From Arthrobacter oryzae (lineage in GTDB: Bacteria > Actinomycetota > Actinomycetes > Actinomycetales > Micrococcaceae), in assembly GCF_030812315.1 (NCBI RefSeq), contig NZ_JAUSSM010000001.1, positions 558,001 to 622,000 of the forward strand: 64,000 nucleotides of DNA. The letters run 5' to 3'. The notes under the pieces are model-generated. The model was not told where the DNA came from. It did no database searches and was given only the letters and a program-made list of their open reading frames with translations. Shown here piece after piece: positions 8,774 through 17,602 of this stretch. A program made the position numbers and the translations under genes. Each line of letters begins with the position of its first letter. The first letter of the stretch is position 1.

Positions 8774-9873
8774 TGCCCCCGGCACTCTTTTCACCTTTGG
8801 AGCTGCGCTCACTGACACTGAGCCACCGCGGATGGGTTTCGCCCATGTGCCAGTACAGCTGCGGTCCGGACACCGGCGAAGGCGTCCCCCACGACTGGCA
8901 CCTCATGCACCTGGGGTCCTTCGCGGCCGGAGGCGCGGCCCTGATCCTCACCGAGGCTGCAGCGGTCAACGCAGCCGGCCGAATCAGCCCAATGGACGCC
9001 GGAATCTATAACGACGAGCAGGCGGCCGGGTGGGAGCGGATCACGGCGTTCGTGCACCGCCACGGTGCAGCGGACGCCAAGATCGGCACCCAGCTGGCGC
9101 ATGCCGGCCGGAAGGCCTCGACGTACTGGCCCTTCTCGGGCAATCGCGGCTCAGTGCCGGCGTCCGACGGCGGCTGGGAGACTGTGGGGCCGGGCACCTC
9201 GGCATTTGACGGCTATGCGGCGCCCGCTGCCATGACCGCGGCGGAAATTGACGGCGTCATTTCGGACTTTGCCGCGGCCGCAGTCCGGGCAGTCGACGCA
9301 GGGTTCGACACGATCGAAATCCACGGCGCCCACGGTTATTTGCTGCATCAGTTCCAGAGCCCGCTCATCAACGACCGCACCGATGCCTGGGGCGGCGACG
9401 AGCCCGGACGGAACCGGCTGACCCTGGCCGTGGTGGACGCGGTGCGCAAAGTCATCCCCGATTCGATGCCGCTCCTGCTGCGGATTTCCGCTTCGGACTG
9501 GGCTGAGGGCGGGATCGACGCCGCCGCCTCGGTCCGGCTGGCCAGCGCGGCCGCAGAACACGGTGTTGACCTGGTGGACGTGTCCAGCGGGGGAGCCGTG
9601 GCGCACCAGCAGATTCCGGCCGGTCCCGGCTACCAGACGGGCTTCTCGGCCCGGATCCGGCGGGAGGCAGGCGTCCGCACCGGCACTGTGGGACTCCTTA
9701 CCTCTCCCGGACAGGCGGAACACGCCGTCGCCACCGGCCAGGCTGACGGGGTCTTCATTGCGCGCGCGGCCCTGCGGGATCCGCACTGGTGGCTCCGCGC
9801 CGCCTTCGAGCTCGGCCACCAGCTCCCGTGGGCGCCGCAGTACGAACGGGCCATTCCCCGCCACTCGTTCTAG
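8773..9873 (+). CDS. Old Yellow Enzyme-family NADH:flavin oxidoreductase (YqjM class)
   Basis: This 366-residue FMN-dependent TIM-barrel ene-reductase has the YqjM-class signature. Cys26 and Tyr28 lie in PMCQYS at exactly the positions that tune the flavin in YqjM, QLAHAGRKA follows, and the substrate-binding histidine pair is in IHGAHGYLLHQF. The family reduces activated C=C bonds with NAD(P)H, often against electrophilic stress; the natural substrate is unknown. It starts in the TAATG junction of the upstream YbbN-like gene. Confidence 0.93.
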   Translation: MPPALFSPLELRSLTLSHRGWVSPMCQYSCGPDTGEGVPHDWHLMHLGSFAAGGAALILTEAAAVNAAGRISPMDAGIYNDEQAAGWERITAFVHRHGAADAKIGTQLAHAGRKASTYWPFSGNRGSVPASDGGWETVGPGTSAFDGYAAPAAMTAAEIDGVISDFAAAAVRAVDAGFDTIEIHGAHGYLLHQFQSPLINDRTDAWGGDEPGRNRLTLAVVDAVRKVIPDSMPLLLRISASDWAEGGIDAAASVRLASAAAEHGVDLVDVSSGGAVAHQQIPAGPGYQTGFSARIRREAGVRTGTVGLLTSPGQAEHAVATGQADGVFIARAALRDPHWWLRAAFELGHQLPWAPQYERAIPRHSF

Positions 9874-9916
9874 GAAGTACCCCTTTCGGACGATCCTTCC
9901 GGCGCATTCCGGAGGC

Positions 9917-9922
9917 TACGCT
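9917..9922 (+). promoter_or_regulatory. -10 box TACGCT of the ABC transporter operon
   Basis: TACGCT ends 6 nt before ATG 9929 and supports that start over in-frame upstream codons inside the preceding gene. Confidence 0.5.
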
Positions 9923-9928
9923 GGCACC

Positions 9929-10735
9929 ATGACTGAACCGCAACCCGGGATTGATCCGTCCGCCGGCCCTCAGCAGCACCCTGTTCCGGCCCTTGCCATC
10001 CGCGGCCTCGCGAAACGCTTCGGCGGAAAGATCGCTGTGGACGGCCTCAGCCTGGACGTGCCTGCCGGGTCCTTCTACGGGATTGTGGGTCCCAACGGAG
10101 CCGGCAAGACCACCACGCTGTCCATGGCTACAGGGCTTCTGCGGCCGGACTTCGGCACGGCACTGGTGCACGGCGTCGACGTCTGGGCCCGGCCGCTTGA
10201 GGCGAAGAAACTCATGGGCATCCTCCCTGATGGAGTCCGGCTTTTTGACCGGCTCACGGGGGAACAGCTGGTGAGCTACGCGGGCCTGTTGCGGGGGATG
10301 GACAAGGACGTGGTGTCCGCCAGAGTGCGGGAGCTCCTGGCCGCGCTTGACCTCAGCGCCGACGCCGGAACCCTGGTGGTGGACTATTCGGCCGGCATGA
10401 CCAAAAAGATCGCGTTGGCCTCCGCCCTTATCCACGCGCCCAGGCTGCTGGTGCTCGATGAGCCCTTTGAATCGGTGGACCCGGTCTCCGCGGCCAATAT
10501 CCGGGACATCCTTGAACGCTACGTTGAATCCGGCGGGACGGTGATCGTCTCCAGCCACGTCATGGACCTCGTCCAGCGGATGTGCGACCACGTCGCTGTC
10601 GTAGCCGCGGGCCGGTTGCTCGCAGCCGGCACGGTGGAAGAAGTCCGCGCCGGCGCCTCCTTGGAGGACCGGTTCGTCCAGCTCGTAGGCGGCCGGAGCC
10701 AGACGGAGGGCCTGGAATGGTTGCGCACCTTCTAA
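9929..10735 (+). CDS. ABC transporter ATP-binding protein with variant signature motif
   Basis: This 268-residue nucleotide-binding subunit has Walker A GPNGAGKTT (54-62), Walker B LLVLDEP (173-179) and H-loop SSH. The ABC signature, usually LSGGQ, reads YSAGM (153-157) followed by TKK. This is a recognised variant of exporter-type ATPases of the CcmA/NatA group but still unusual. A 17-residue Pro/Gln-rich N-terminal tail precedes the domain. The permease start overlaps its 3' end by 19 bases, so the two form one exporter. Confidence 0.92.
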   Translation: MTEPQPGIDPSAGPQQHPVPALAIRGLAKRFGGKIAVDGLSLDVPAGSFYGIVGPNGAGKTTTLSMATGLLRPDFGTALVHGVDVWARPLEAKKLMGILPDGVRLFDRLTGEQLVSYAGLLRGMDKDVVSARVRELLAALDLSADAGTLVVDYSAGMTKKIALASALIHAPRLLVLDEPFESVDPVSAANIRDILERYVESGGTVIVSSHVMDLVQRMCDHVAVVAAGRLLAAGTVEEVRAGASLEDRFVQLVGGRSQTEGLEWLRTF

Positions 10736-12288
10736 GGCTGAAGATCACGCTCCTGCGCAACAGCCTCAGGCGCAGCCCCTGGCAGCTCGTGGGTCTGATC
10801 GTCGGCGGCCTCTACGCGCTGGGGCTGGTGGGTGTCCTGGTGGTGGCCCTGCTCCTGCTGCGGCAGGAGGCAAACGACGTCGCGCACACCGTTGTGGTCC
10901 TGGGCGGTGCGGCGGCCGTCCTCGGCTGGGGCATCATCCCGGTGGCGGTCTCGGCCGCCGACATGACGCTCGATCCCGCACGGTTCACCACGTTCGCCGT
11001 CCCTATGCGGCAGCTCCTGACCGGCTTGGCATTGGGCGGGCTGATCGGAATTCCGGGCGTGGCCACTGCCCTGGTGGCACTGGCCACGGTGGGGACGTGG
11101 TCCCGCGGCGTCATTCCCGCACTGGCCGCGCTCCTGGGGGCGGTCCTGGGCGTCTTCACGTGCATTGTGCTGTCCAAGGTGGCCACGACGGCCACAGCCA
11201 GCCTTGCGGCGTCGCGCCGTTTCAAGGATGTCAGCGGCGTTGTCTTCATGGTGCCCCTGATCCTGCTGGGCCCCCTCGTGGCAGGAGTATCGCAAGGGAT
11301 CTCAGCGTCCGCCGGGTTCCTGCCGGACTTTGCCCGGACCATGGCGTGGACACCTCTCGGGGCTGCCTGGTCCCTGGGCGGTGACATCGACGCCGGGTAC
11401 CCGGGGACGGCGGCAGCCAAACTCCTCATCGCCGTGGCCACCGTGGCGGCGCTCGCCTGGTGCTGGAAAATCCTTCTGGAGCGCGCCCTGGTCAACCCTC
11501 CATACGCGGGTAGCGGGAGCCGGAAGGGCGGCAAGATGGGGCTGTTCTCCATCCTGCCCGCAACGCCTACCGGTGCGGTGACAGCGCGTGCGCTTACCTA
11601 CTGGCTGCGCGATCCCCGTTACGGCGGATCGCTCATTGTCATCCCGCTGCTGGCTCTGGTGATGTTTTTCCAGGCGAGCCAGGGTGATGACTTCGGGATC
11701 CTCTTGGTGCTTGGCCCACTGACCGCTTTCCTGATGGCCTGGTCTATCTCGGCTGACGTCTCCTACGACAACACCGCTTTCGCGCTCCACCTAGCCACGG
11801 GAGTGCGGGGGGTCGCCGATCGGCTGGGCCGTGCCCTGGCCTGCCTTCTTCTCTCCGTCCCGGTGGTGCTGGCTTTCACGTTCGTGCCGTTTGCGTTCAC
11901 CGGCAGCTGGGAGTGGCTGCCCGGAATGCTGGGTTTGTCCGTGGGCATCCTCCTGACCGGTCTTGGCCTCTCGTCCGTGGTGTCGGCCCGGTACAACGTA
12001 GCCGTGCCGCTGCCGGGAGACAGCCCGTTCAAGAAACCCCCGGGCAATGTGGGCCAGACAATGCTCGTGCAGTTCGGCGGGATGGGCGTGCTGTTCCTCC
12101 TCGTGCTCCCGGAAGCCGCGCTGATAGTTGCCCAGAGCGTGACGGGCAATGCGCTCTTCGGGTGGCTGAACCTTGCGCTGGGCACCATCCTGGGAGTCGT
12201 ACTTTTCGTGTTGGGCGTACGCCTCGGCGGCAAATGGCTCGACGCGCGCGGACCCGAACTGCTGGCCCAGCTCGCGGTCAACCGCTAG
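10717..12288 (+). CDS. ABC transporter permease, integral membrane subunit
   Basis: This 523-residue protein has about 12 hydrophobic segments and a cytoplasmic stretch near the middle (GSGSRKGGKMG). The start ATG 10717 lies inside the 3' end of the ATPase gene and is preceded by GGAGGG six bases upstream. It is expected to form the membrane pore for the upstream ATPase; export direction is inferred from the absence of any binding protein. The substrate is unknown. No terminator is obvious before nagB. Confidence 0.85.
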   Translation: MVAHLLRLKITLLRNSLRRSPWQLVGLIVGGLYALGLVGVLVVALLLLRQEANDVAHTVVVLGGAAAVLGWGIIPVAVSAADMTLDPARFTTFAVPMRQLLTGLALGGLIGIPGVATALVALATVGTWSRGVIPALAALLGAVLGVFTCIVLSKVATTATASLAASRRFKDVSGVVFMVPLILLGPLVAGVSQGISASAGFLPDFARTMAWTPLGAAWSLGGDIDAGYPGTAAAKLLIAVATVAALAWCWKILLERALVNPPYAGSGSRKGGKMGLFSILPATPTGAVTARALTYWLRDPRYGGSLIVIPLLALVMFFQASQGDDFGILLVLGPLTAFLMAWSISADVSYDNTAFALHLATGVRGVADRLGRALACLLLSVPVVLAFTFVPFAFTGSWEWLPGMLGLSVGILLTGLGLSSVVSARYNVAVPLPGDSPFKKPPGNVGQTMLVQFGGMGVLFLLVLPEAALIVAQSVTGNALFGWLNLALGTILGVVLFVLGVRLGGKWLDARGPELLAQLAVNR

Positions 12289-12338
12289 GCCTGCCAGGGG
12301 CATGATTTAGTAGTAAGGACGCGGAAAGGCGGTTGGCC

Positions 12339-13121
12339 ATGGAAGTCGTGATTCTTCCGGGGAGCAAACAGATCGGTTCCCTGGCGGCGGACGCCATTGA
12401 GGCCCTGCTGCGCCGGAAAGCGGACGCTGTCCTCGGCCTGGCCACCGGATCCTCCCCGCTGCCGGTCTACGATGAGCTTGCCCGCAGGCATGAGCAGGCC
12501 GGCCTCGACTTCAGCCGGGCGCACGGCTTTGCCCTGGACGAGTATGTGGGCCTTGAGCCGGGGCATCCGCAGTCCTACCGTGAGGTGATCCGGCGGGAGT
12601 TCACGGACCGCGTGAACATTGATCCGGAGAACGTGCACAGCCCCGACGGCTCGGCGGCGGATATCGAGGCAGCCTGCGAGGCCTACGAGGAAGCCATCAA
12701 GGCCGCCGGAGGCGTGGATCTTCAGCTGCTGGGGGTGGGCACCGATGGGCACATCGGCTTCAACGAGCCGGGCTCGTCGCTGGTGTCGAGGACCCGGATC
12801 AAGAGCCTGATCGAACAGACACGCCGGGACAACGCGCGTTTCTTCAACAGCATCCATGACGTTCCCCACCATGTGCTCACCCAGGGGCTGGGCACCATCA
12901 TGGACGCCCGCCACGTGATTCTGATTGCGACCGGCGCCCAGAAGGCACAGGCTGTCCGGGACTTCATAGAGGGTCCGGTCGCAGCCATCTGTGCAGCGTC
13001 GGTGCTGCAAATGCACCCGCACGCCACGGTCCTTGTGGACGAGGCAGCCGCGTCGTCGCTGCGGCTGGCGGATTACTACCGCCACACCTATGACAACAAG
13101 CCCGGGTGGCAGGGCCTGTAG
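12339..13121 (+). CDS. nagB: Glucosamine-6-phosphate deaminase
   Basis: This 260-residue cytosolic isomerase-deaminase converts glucosamine-6-phosphate to fructose-6-phosphate and ammonia. The signature blocks are present: GLATGSSPLPVY at the phosphate site, GFALDEYVGL (Asp67 region), and LLGVGTDGHIGFNEPGS with the catalytic Asp/His/Glu set. The start ATG 12339 is preceded by GGAAAGG. It is not next to nagA or a PTS gene here, so it is probably expressed alone. Confidence 0.96.
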   Translation: MEVVILPGSKQIGSLAADAIEALLRRKADAVLGLATGSSPLPVYDELARRHEQAGLDFSRAHGFALDEYVGLEPGHPQSYREVIRREFTDRVNIDPENVHSPDGSAADIEAACEAYEEAIKAAGGVDLQLLGVGTDGHIGFNEPGSSLVSRTRIKSLIEQTRRDNARFFNSIHDVPHHVLTQGLGTIMDARHVILIATGAQKAQAVRDFIEGPVAAICAASVLQMHPHATVLVDEAAASSLRLADYYRHTYDNKPGWQGL

Positions 13122-13155
13122 TCCGGCTGTTCAGTTTTTTGTCCGGCACAACAGC

Positions 13156-13161
13156 TAAGAT
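13156..13161 (+). promoter_or_regulatory. -10 box TAAGAT of the DUF3039 gene
   Basis: TAAGAT ends 7 nt before ATG 13169, consistent with leaderless initiation. Confidence 0.5.
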
Positions 13162-13168
13162 GGATGCC

Positions 13169-13495
13169 ATGACTAGCATGACGGATCCCCTCGAAAACGA
13201 CCCGATGCGTGAGCTTTCCGGAGCAGGAACGTCCACTGCCACTATCGAGCGCGAGGAACTGCGCCAGGAAGTGGAGCCCGGTGACCGGGAGCGGTTCTCC
13301 CACTACGTGCGCAAAGAGAAGATCATGGAATCGGCCCTGACGGGCGAGCCGGTCATCGCACTGTGCGGCAAGGTGTGGACCCCCGGCCGCGATCCCCAGA
13401 AGTTCCCGGTCTGCCCCGAGTGCAAAGAGGTCTACGAAGGCCTGCGTCCCGGCAACGACGGCGGCAAGGGCTCGGACGGCGATTCCGGCAAGTAG
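13169..13495 (+). CDS. DUF3039 domain-containing protein
   Basis: This 108-residue protein has an acidic N-terminus and a compact core (about residues 30-95). The core holds the block GEPVIALCGKVWTPGRDP and a C-P-E-C pair near the end; together with the upstream Cys this could bind a metal. DUF3039 proteins are confined to Actinobacteria and commonly sit beside an SF2 helicase, as here. No function is established. Confidence 0.88.
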   Translation: MTSMTDPLENDPMRELSGAGTSTATIEREELRQEVEPGDRERFSHYVRKEKIMESALTGEPVIALCGKVWTPGRDPQKFPVCPECKEVYEGLRPGNDGGKGSDGDSGK

Positions 13496-13507
13496 CCGGT
13501 GCTTCCT

Positions 13508-13535
13508 GCGGTCACCCACTTCTTGAGGTGACCGC
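13508..13535 (+). other. Hairpin between the DUF3039 and helicase genes
   Basis: A perfect 9-bp stem (13508-13516 with 13527-13535) with a 10-nt loop lies 12 bp after the DUF3039 stop. It has no T-tract, so it is a weak terminator or an mRNA processing or stability element. The rest of 13536-13718 is less GC-rich near 13600-13690, with two TTGTGGTT copies, and probably carries the helicase promoter. Confidence 0.4.
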
Positions 13536-13718
13536 GCCCCCTCCGGGGCAGGCGACAAATCACGGCGCGCTATTCTCCGCTGCGCGCGTCCCGTGACGAT
13601 ATTGATTGTGGTTAATTGTGGTTGCCGGACCGGTGCGGCTCATCCGGAACAGATTGGTGTTTATGTTTATGTGTCTTTCGTTGTCGGCTGCCGCAATGCG
13701 GGGAATTGAGGGCTCTGC

Positions 13719-15494
13719 GTGACGGAGACACTTTTCGGCGGGCCAACGCTGCCACCGGCCTACCCCGAACGGGCAGCGTGGGGTACTGCGCAAAAGCTCC
13801 GTGCCTGGCAGCAGGAGGCGCTTGACCGCTATTTTGCTACCGGTCCCAGGGACTTCCTGGCCGTGGCAACACCCGGGGCAGGCAAAACCACCTTCGCCCT
13901 GCGGGTGGCCTCGATGCTGATCGAGGCCGGCACCGTGAACCGGGTGACCATTGTGGCGCCCACGGACCACCTGAAGCGCCAGTGGGCTGATGCCGCAGCC
14001 CGCGTGGGGATCGCAATCGACCCCAACTTCAAGAACGCGGACGGGCAGCACGGCCGCGGCTTCATCGGCGTGGCCGTGACCTACGCCCAGGTGGCCAGCA
14101 AGCCCATGCTGCACCGCGCAAAGACTGAGGCCGCCAGGACCCTGGTGATCCTCGACGAGATCCACCACGGCGGCGAAGCCCTGTCCTGGGGCGACGGACT
14201 GCGCGAAGCCTTTGACCCCGCGACACGCCGCCTGTCGCTGACGGGGACGCCCTTCCGTTCCGACACTTCGCCCATTCCGTTCGTAGAGTACGCCGAGGAC
14301 CGGGACGGCATCCGCCGCTCCAAGGCCGACTACACCTACGGCTACGGGAACGCCCTCCGTGACCACGTGGTCCGTCCCGTCATGTTCATGGCCTACTCAG
14401 GACAGATGCGCTGGCGCACCAGCGGCGGCGAGGAGATGGCCGCTTCGCTTGGCGAGTCGGCCGTCACCAAGGACATCATTTCGCAGGCCTGGCGTACGGC
14501 CCTCAACCCTGCAGGCGAATGGATCCCGGCCGTGCTGGCCGGGGCGGACAAACGCCTGAGCGAGGTCCGCCGGACCGTGCCCGATGCCGGTGGCCTGGTG
14601 ATCGCCACCGACCACGAAGACGCTCGGGCGTACGCCCTCCAGCTGAAGAAGATCACGGGCGAATCACCCACCGTGATCCTTTCCGACGACGCCAAGGCAT
14701 CCAGCAAGATCGAGGAATTCACCGCCAGCGAAAAGCGCTGGATGGTCGCCGTCCGCATGGTGTCCGAAGGCGTGGACGTGCCCCGTCTTTCCGTGGGCGT
14801 CTACGCCACTTCCACGTCCACGCCGCTCTTCTTCGCCCAGGCCGTGGGCCGTTTCGTGCGTGCACGGAAGCGGGGCGAGACGGCCTCCGTGTTCCTGCCC
14901 TCCGTGCCTCAGCTGACCGCGTTGGCGAACTCGATGGAGGCTGAACGGGACCACGCCCTGGACCGGCCGGAGAAAGAGGACGGCGACGGCCTGTTCAATC
15001 CGGAGGACTCGCTGATGGACGAGGCCAACCGGGAGGACAAAGCCTCCGACAGCCTCACCAAGGGCAAGTTCGAGGCCCTGGACTCGCAGGCATCGTTCGA
15101 CCGGGTGCTGTTCGACGGCGGCGAGTTCGGCACCGGCGGCGACATCGGGTCAGATGACGAACTGGACTTCCTGGGCATTCCGGGGCTCCTGGACGCCGAG
15201 CAGGTCGGCACGCTGCTGCGCCAGCGCCAGCATGAACAGCAGAGCCGCAAGAAGCTCAGGTCCGCAGAGCCGGTTGCCTCGCCTGCGGTGCCGGACCACC
15301 GGATGCTGATGGACCTGCGCAACGAACTGGCCAAGAACGTGGCTGCCTGGTCCGCCCGGACCGGGACGCCGCACGGCGTGGTGCACACCAAGCTCCGAAC
15401 CGTCTGCGGCGGCCCTCCCGTGGCGCAGGCCAACGAGGAACAGCTGCAGGCCAGGCTGCGGAAGCTTCAGGACTGGTTCATCGGCCGCAAGTAG
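13719..15494 (+). CDS. DEAD/DEAH-box SF2 helicase (UvsW/RAD25-like core)
   Basis: The product has 591 residues. Helicase motifs in order are Q-motif-like RAWQQEALDRYF, Walker A TPGAGKTT (51-58), Ia PTDHLKRQW, II DEIHH (146-150), III SLTGTPFRSD, and VI QAVGRFVRARKRG in the second RecA lobe. The C-terminal ~170 residues have no motif I recognise and include an acidic linker. Such helicases act on branched DNA or in repair; the precise role here is not known. The GTG start gives the family N-terminus. It is genomically linked to the DUF3039 gene. Confidence 0.9.
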   Translation: MTETLFGGPTLPPAYPERAAWGTAQKLRAWQQEALDRYFATGPRDFLAVATPGAGKTTFALRVASMLIEAGTVNRVTIVAPTDHLKRQWADAAARVGIAIDPNFKNADGQHGRGFIGVAVTYAQVASKPMLHRAKTEAARTLVILDEIHHGGEALSWGDGLREAFDPATRRLSLTGTPFRSDTSPIPFVEYAEDRDGIRRSKADYTYGYGNALRDHVVRPVMFMAYSGQMRWRTSGGEEMAASLGESAVTKDIISQAWRTALNPAGEWIPAVLAGADKRLSEVRRTVPDAGGLVIATDHEDARAYALQLKKITGESPTVILSDDAKASSKIEEFTASEKRWMVAVRMVSEGVDVPRLSVGVYATSTSTPLFFAQAVGRFVRARKRGETASVFLPSVPQLTALANSMEAERDHALDRPEKEDGDGLFNPEDSLMDEANREDKASDSLTKGKFEALDSQASFDRVLFDGGEFGTGGDIGSDDELDFLGIPGLLDAEQVGTLLRQRQHEQQSRKKLRSAEPVASPAVPDHRMLMDLRNELAKNVAAWSARTGTPHGVVHTKLRTVCGGPPVAQANEEQLQARLRKLQDWFIGRK

Positions 15495-15520
15495 GGCCGG
15501 AGCTCACGGCGGAGCCGCAG

Positions 15521-15553
15521 AAAGGGCCGACCCGCAACGCGGGCCGGCCCTTT
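15521..15553. terminator. Bidirectional terminator between helicase and pncA
   Basis: A 15-bp stem with one mismatch (15521-15535 with 15539-15553), a 3-nt loop and AAA/TTT at the ends separates convergent genes. Confidence 0.75.
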
Positions 15554-15576
15554 CGGCGCGTAAAAGCAGGGCCGGC

Positions 15577-16227
15577 TCAGGCCAGGTCCACGCCGCCGAG
15601 TTCCATTTCCGCGTAAGCGTCGTCAAGGTCGGCGGCGATCCCGGCCGTCAGGTTCCGGATCACCGTCACGGAATAGCCGGCCTGGACGGCATCCAGGGAC
15701 GTGGCCATCACGCAGTAGTCGGTGGCGATGCCCACGATCACAACGTCTTCCACGTCATGGCTCTGCAGCCAGTCGTCCAGGCCGATCGCGTCCTCATCGG
15801 CGAATGAACTGGCGGTGAGCGCTTCCGCGTCGTCCGGCAACGGCAGGGCGCCGGGCTTGCGGTCACCCGTCGGGACGGCGTCCTCGGGGGCCAGGATGCC
15901 CTCAAAGCCGGAGTAGGCGGCTGTGAACTGGCCCTTCTGGAAATAGGCCTGGATGTACTCGGTGTCCAGGTCGGGATGAAGCTCCGCGCCGCGGGTGCCG
16001 GCGACGCAGTGCGGCGGCCAGGTGTCGATGAAGTCGGGCGACTCCGAGAAATGCTGTCCGGGTTCGATGTGCCAGTCCTGCGTGGCCACAATGTGGTCGA
16101 ACTGGCCGTGATGGGCATCCACGAACTCGCTGATGGCACCGGCCACTTCGGCCCCGCCCTTGACGGCTAGGGAGCCTCCCTCGCAGAAATCGTTCTGGAC
16201 ATCAACAATAATCAGGGCGCGGGACAT
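15577..16227 (-). CDS. pncA: Nicotinamidase / isochorismatase-family amidohydrolase
   Basis: This 216-residue enzyme carries the nicotinamidase triad Asp9 (VDVQNDF), Lys98 (FQKGQ) and Cys172 (TDYCV), plus metal ligands Asp51, His53 and His59 (QDWHIEPGQHF). It hydrolyses nicotinamide to nicotinate. It is encoded 9 bp downstream of pncB, the enzyme that uses its product, so the pair forms an NAD-salvage operon. A loop of about 30 residues after FEGILAPED is longer than in many homologues. Confidence 0.94.
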   Translation of the reverse strand: MSRALIIVDVQNDFCEGGSLAVKGGAEVAGAISEFVDAHHGQFDHIVATQDWHIEPGQHFSESPDFIDTWPPHCVAGTRGAELHPDLDTEYIQAYFQKGQFTAAYSGFEGILAPEDAVPTGDRKPGALPLPDDAEALTASSFADEDAIGLDDWLQSHDVEDVVIVGIATDYCVMATSLDAVQAGYSVTVIRNLTAGIAADLDDAYAEMELGGVDLA

Positions 16228-16236
16228 CAGTTCTCC

Positions 16237-17565
16237 TCAGTTTTCTTCGTAGAGAGTGGGGATGGCTGGTTCGCCGCGCTGGAGGCGGTTGACCACTGCG
16301 GGGAGTTCCGCCATGGAGTCCATGTGCCGCTGGCGGGCGCGGATCACGCCCTCGGTTCCGGTCCAACCGGGGAGCAGCTCGCCGTTCTTGATGAACTGCT
16401 GCAGCAGCTGGCGGTCGTTGCCGTCGTCTTCGGGCCGGTGTCCCACCCCCACGATCTCCTGGGTGGCGACGCCCCGCTCGTCGAGCTTTCGCAGGGCGTA
16501 CTTCCTGCCGCCCTTGCTGGCCTTGTTCTTGGCCGCCTTGGCCACCGAAACGAATTCACCGGCGTCATCCGTGCGGCTGACGAGTTTGTACACCATGCTC
16601 GCCGTGGGGGCGCCGGAGCCGGTGACCAGCGAGGTGCCCACGCCGTAGGAGTCAACCGGTGCCGACTGCAGCGCTGCGATGGCGTATTCATCCAAGTCGG
16701 AGGTGACCACGATCTTGGTGTTTTCGTTGCCGAGGTCGTCCAGCAGCTGCCGCACCCATTGTGCCTGCGCCACGAGGTCCCCGGAGTCCAGCCGGACCGC
16801 CCCCAGCTTGGGGCCCGCAAGGTCAACGGCCGTACGGACGGCCGCTTCGACGTCGTACGTGTCCACCAGCAGCGAGGTTCCGCTGCCGAGCGAGGCGAGT
16901 TGCGCCTCAAAGGCTTCCCGTTCGGTGTCGTGGAGGAGCGTGAAGGAGTGGGCGGCGGTGCCCACGGTCTTGATGCCGTAGCGCCGCCCGGCTTCCAGGT
17001 TGGAGGTGCTGTCGAAGCCGGCGATGACGGCTGCGCGGGCGGCGGCGGCCGCGGATTCCTCCTGGGTCCGCCGGGAGCCCATTTCGATGCAGGGCCGGTT
17101 GCCGGCTGCGGTGATCATCCGGGACGCTGCGGACGCGATGGCGCTGTCATGGTTGAGCACCGAGAGAATGTACGTCTCCAGGATGCAGGCCTCTGCGAAC
17201 GTGGATTCCACAATCAGGATGGGGGAGTGAGGGAAATACGCTTCACCCTCCGCATAGCCCCAGATGTCGCCGGTGAAACGGAAACCGGCCAGGTAGTCCA
17301 GGGTTTCGGCGTTGACCACCCCCGTGCTCCGGAGGAAATCCAGCTCCGGCCCGTCGAAGCGGAAGTCCGCGATGCCCTCCAGCAGCCTGCCCGTTCCTGC
17401 CACGATCCCGTAGCGGCGGCCGTCCGGAAGCCGGCGGGCGAACGCCTCGAACACCGACTTCCGGTGCGCGGCACCGGAGTGCAGCGCCGCCTGGAGCATG
17501 GTCAGTTCGTAGTGGTCGGTGTACAAGGACGTGCGGGGATGGTCCCAGCCAGCAGAGGTACTCAC
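16237..17565 (-). CDS. pncB: Nicotinate phosphoribosyltransferase
   Basis: This 442-residue enzyme makes nicotinate mononucleotide from nicotinate and PRPP. The recognisable blocks are SLYTDHYELTMLQAAL at the N-terminus, IEMGSRRTQEE, the central VDTYDVEAAVRTA and the RLDSGDLVAQAQWVR phosphate region. The start is the GTG at 17565, six bases after a TAGAGT -10 box. It lies head-to-head with clpS. I saw no copy of the NrtR palindrome here, so it is probably not in that regulon. Confidence 0.95.
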   Translation of the reverse strand: MSTSAGWDHPRTSLYTDHYELTMLQAALHSGAAHRKSVFEAFARRLPDGRRYGIVAGTGRLLEGIADFRFDGPELDFLRSTGVVNAETLDYLAGFRFTGDIWGYAEGEAYFPHSPILIVESTFAEACILETYILSVLNHDSAIASAASRMITAAGNRPCIEMGSRRTQEESAAAAARAAVIAGFDSTSNLEAGRRYGIKTVGTAAHSFTLLHDTEREAFEAQLASLGSGTSLLVDTYDVEAAVRTAVDLAGPKLGAVRLDSGDLVAQAQWVRQLLDDLGNENTKIVVTSDLDEYAIAALQSAPVDSYGVGTSLVTGSGAPTASMVYKLVSRTDDAGEFVSVAKAAKNKASKGGRKYALRKLDERGVATQEIVGVGHRPEDDGNDRQLLQQFIKNGELLPGWTGTEGVIRARQRHMDSMAELPAVVNRLQRGEPAIPTLYEEN

Positions 17566-17571
17566 GAATTC

Positions 17572-17596
17572 ACTCTAGTGCGCATCGCCCTAGAAT
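17572..17596. promoter_or_regulatory. Divergent -10 boxes of pncB and clpS
   Basis: TAGAGT at 17577-17572 (minus) ends 6 nt before the pncB GTG. TAGAAT at 17591-17596 (plus) ends 6 nt before the clpS ATG. Both transcripts are probably leaderless. Confidence 0.6.
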
Positions 17597-17602
17597 GGAC
17601 AG

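Noticed and set aside
13536-13718. Possible small RNA between the DUF3039 and helicase genes
   Set aside because: Some short repeats and a weak inverted repeat exist, but there is no terminator or promoter pair to support an RNA gene.
13169-15494. Helicase plus small protein as an antiphage defence island
   Set aside because: Flanked by housekeeping genes with no mobility or nuclease partner; the pair appears to be a standing actinobacterial locus.
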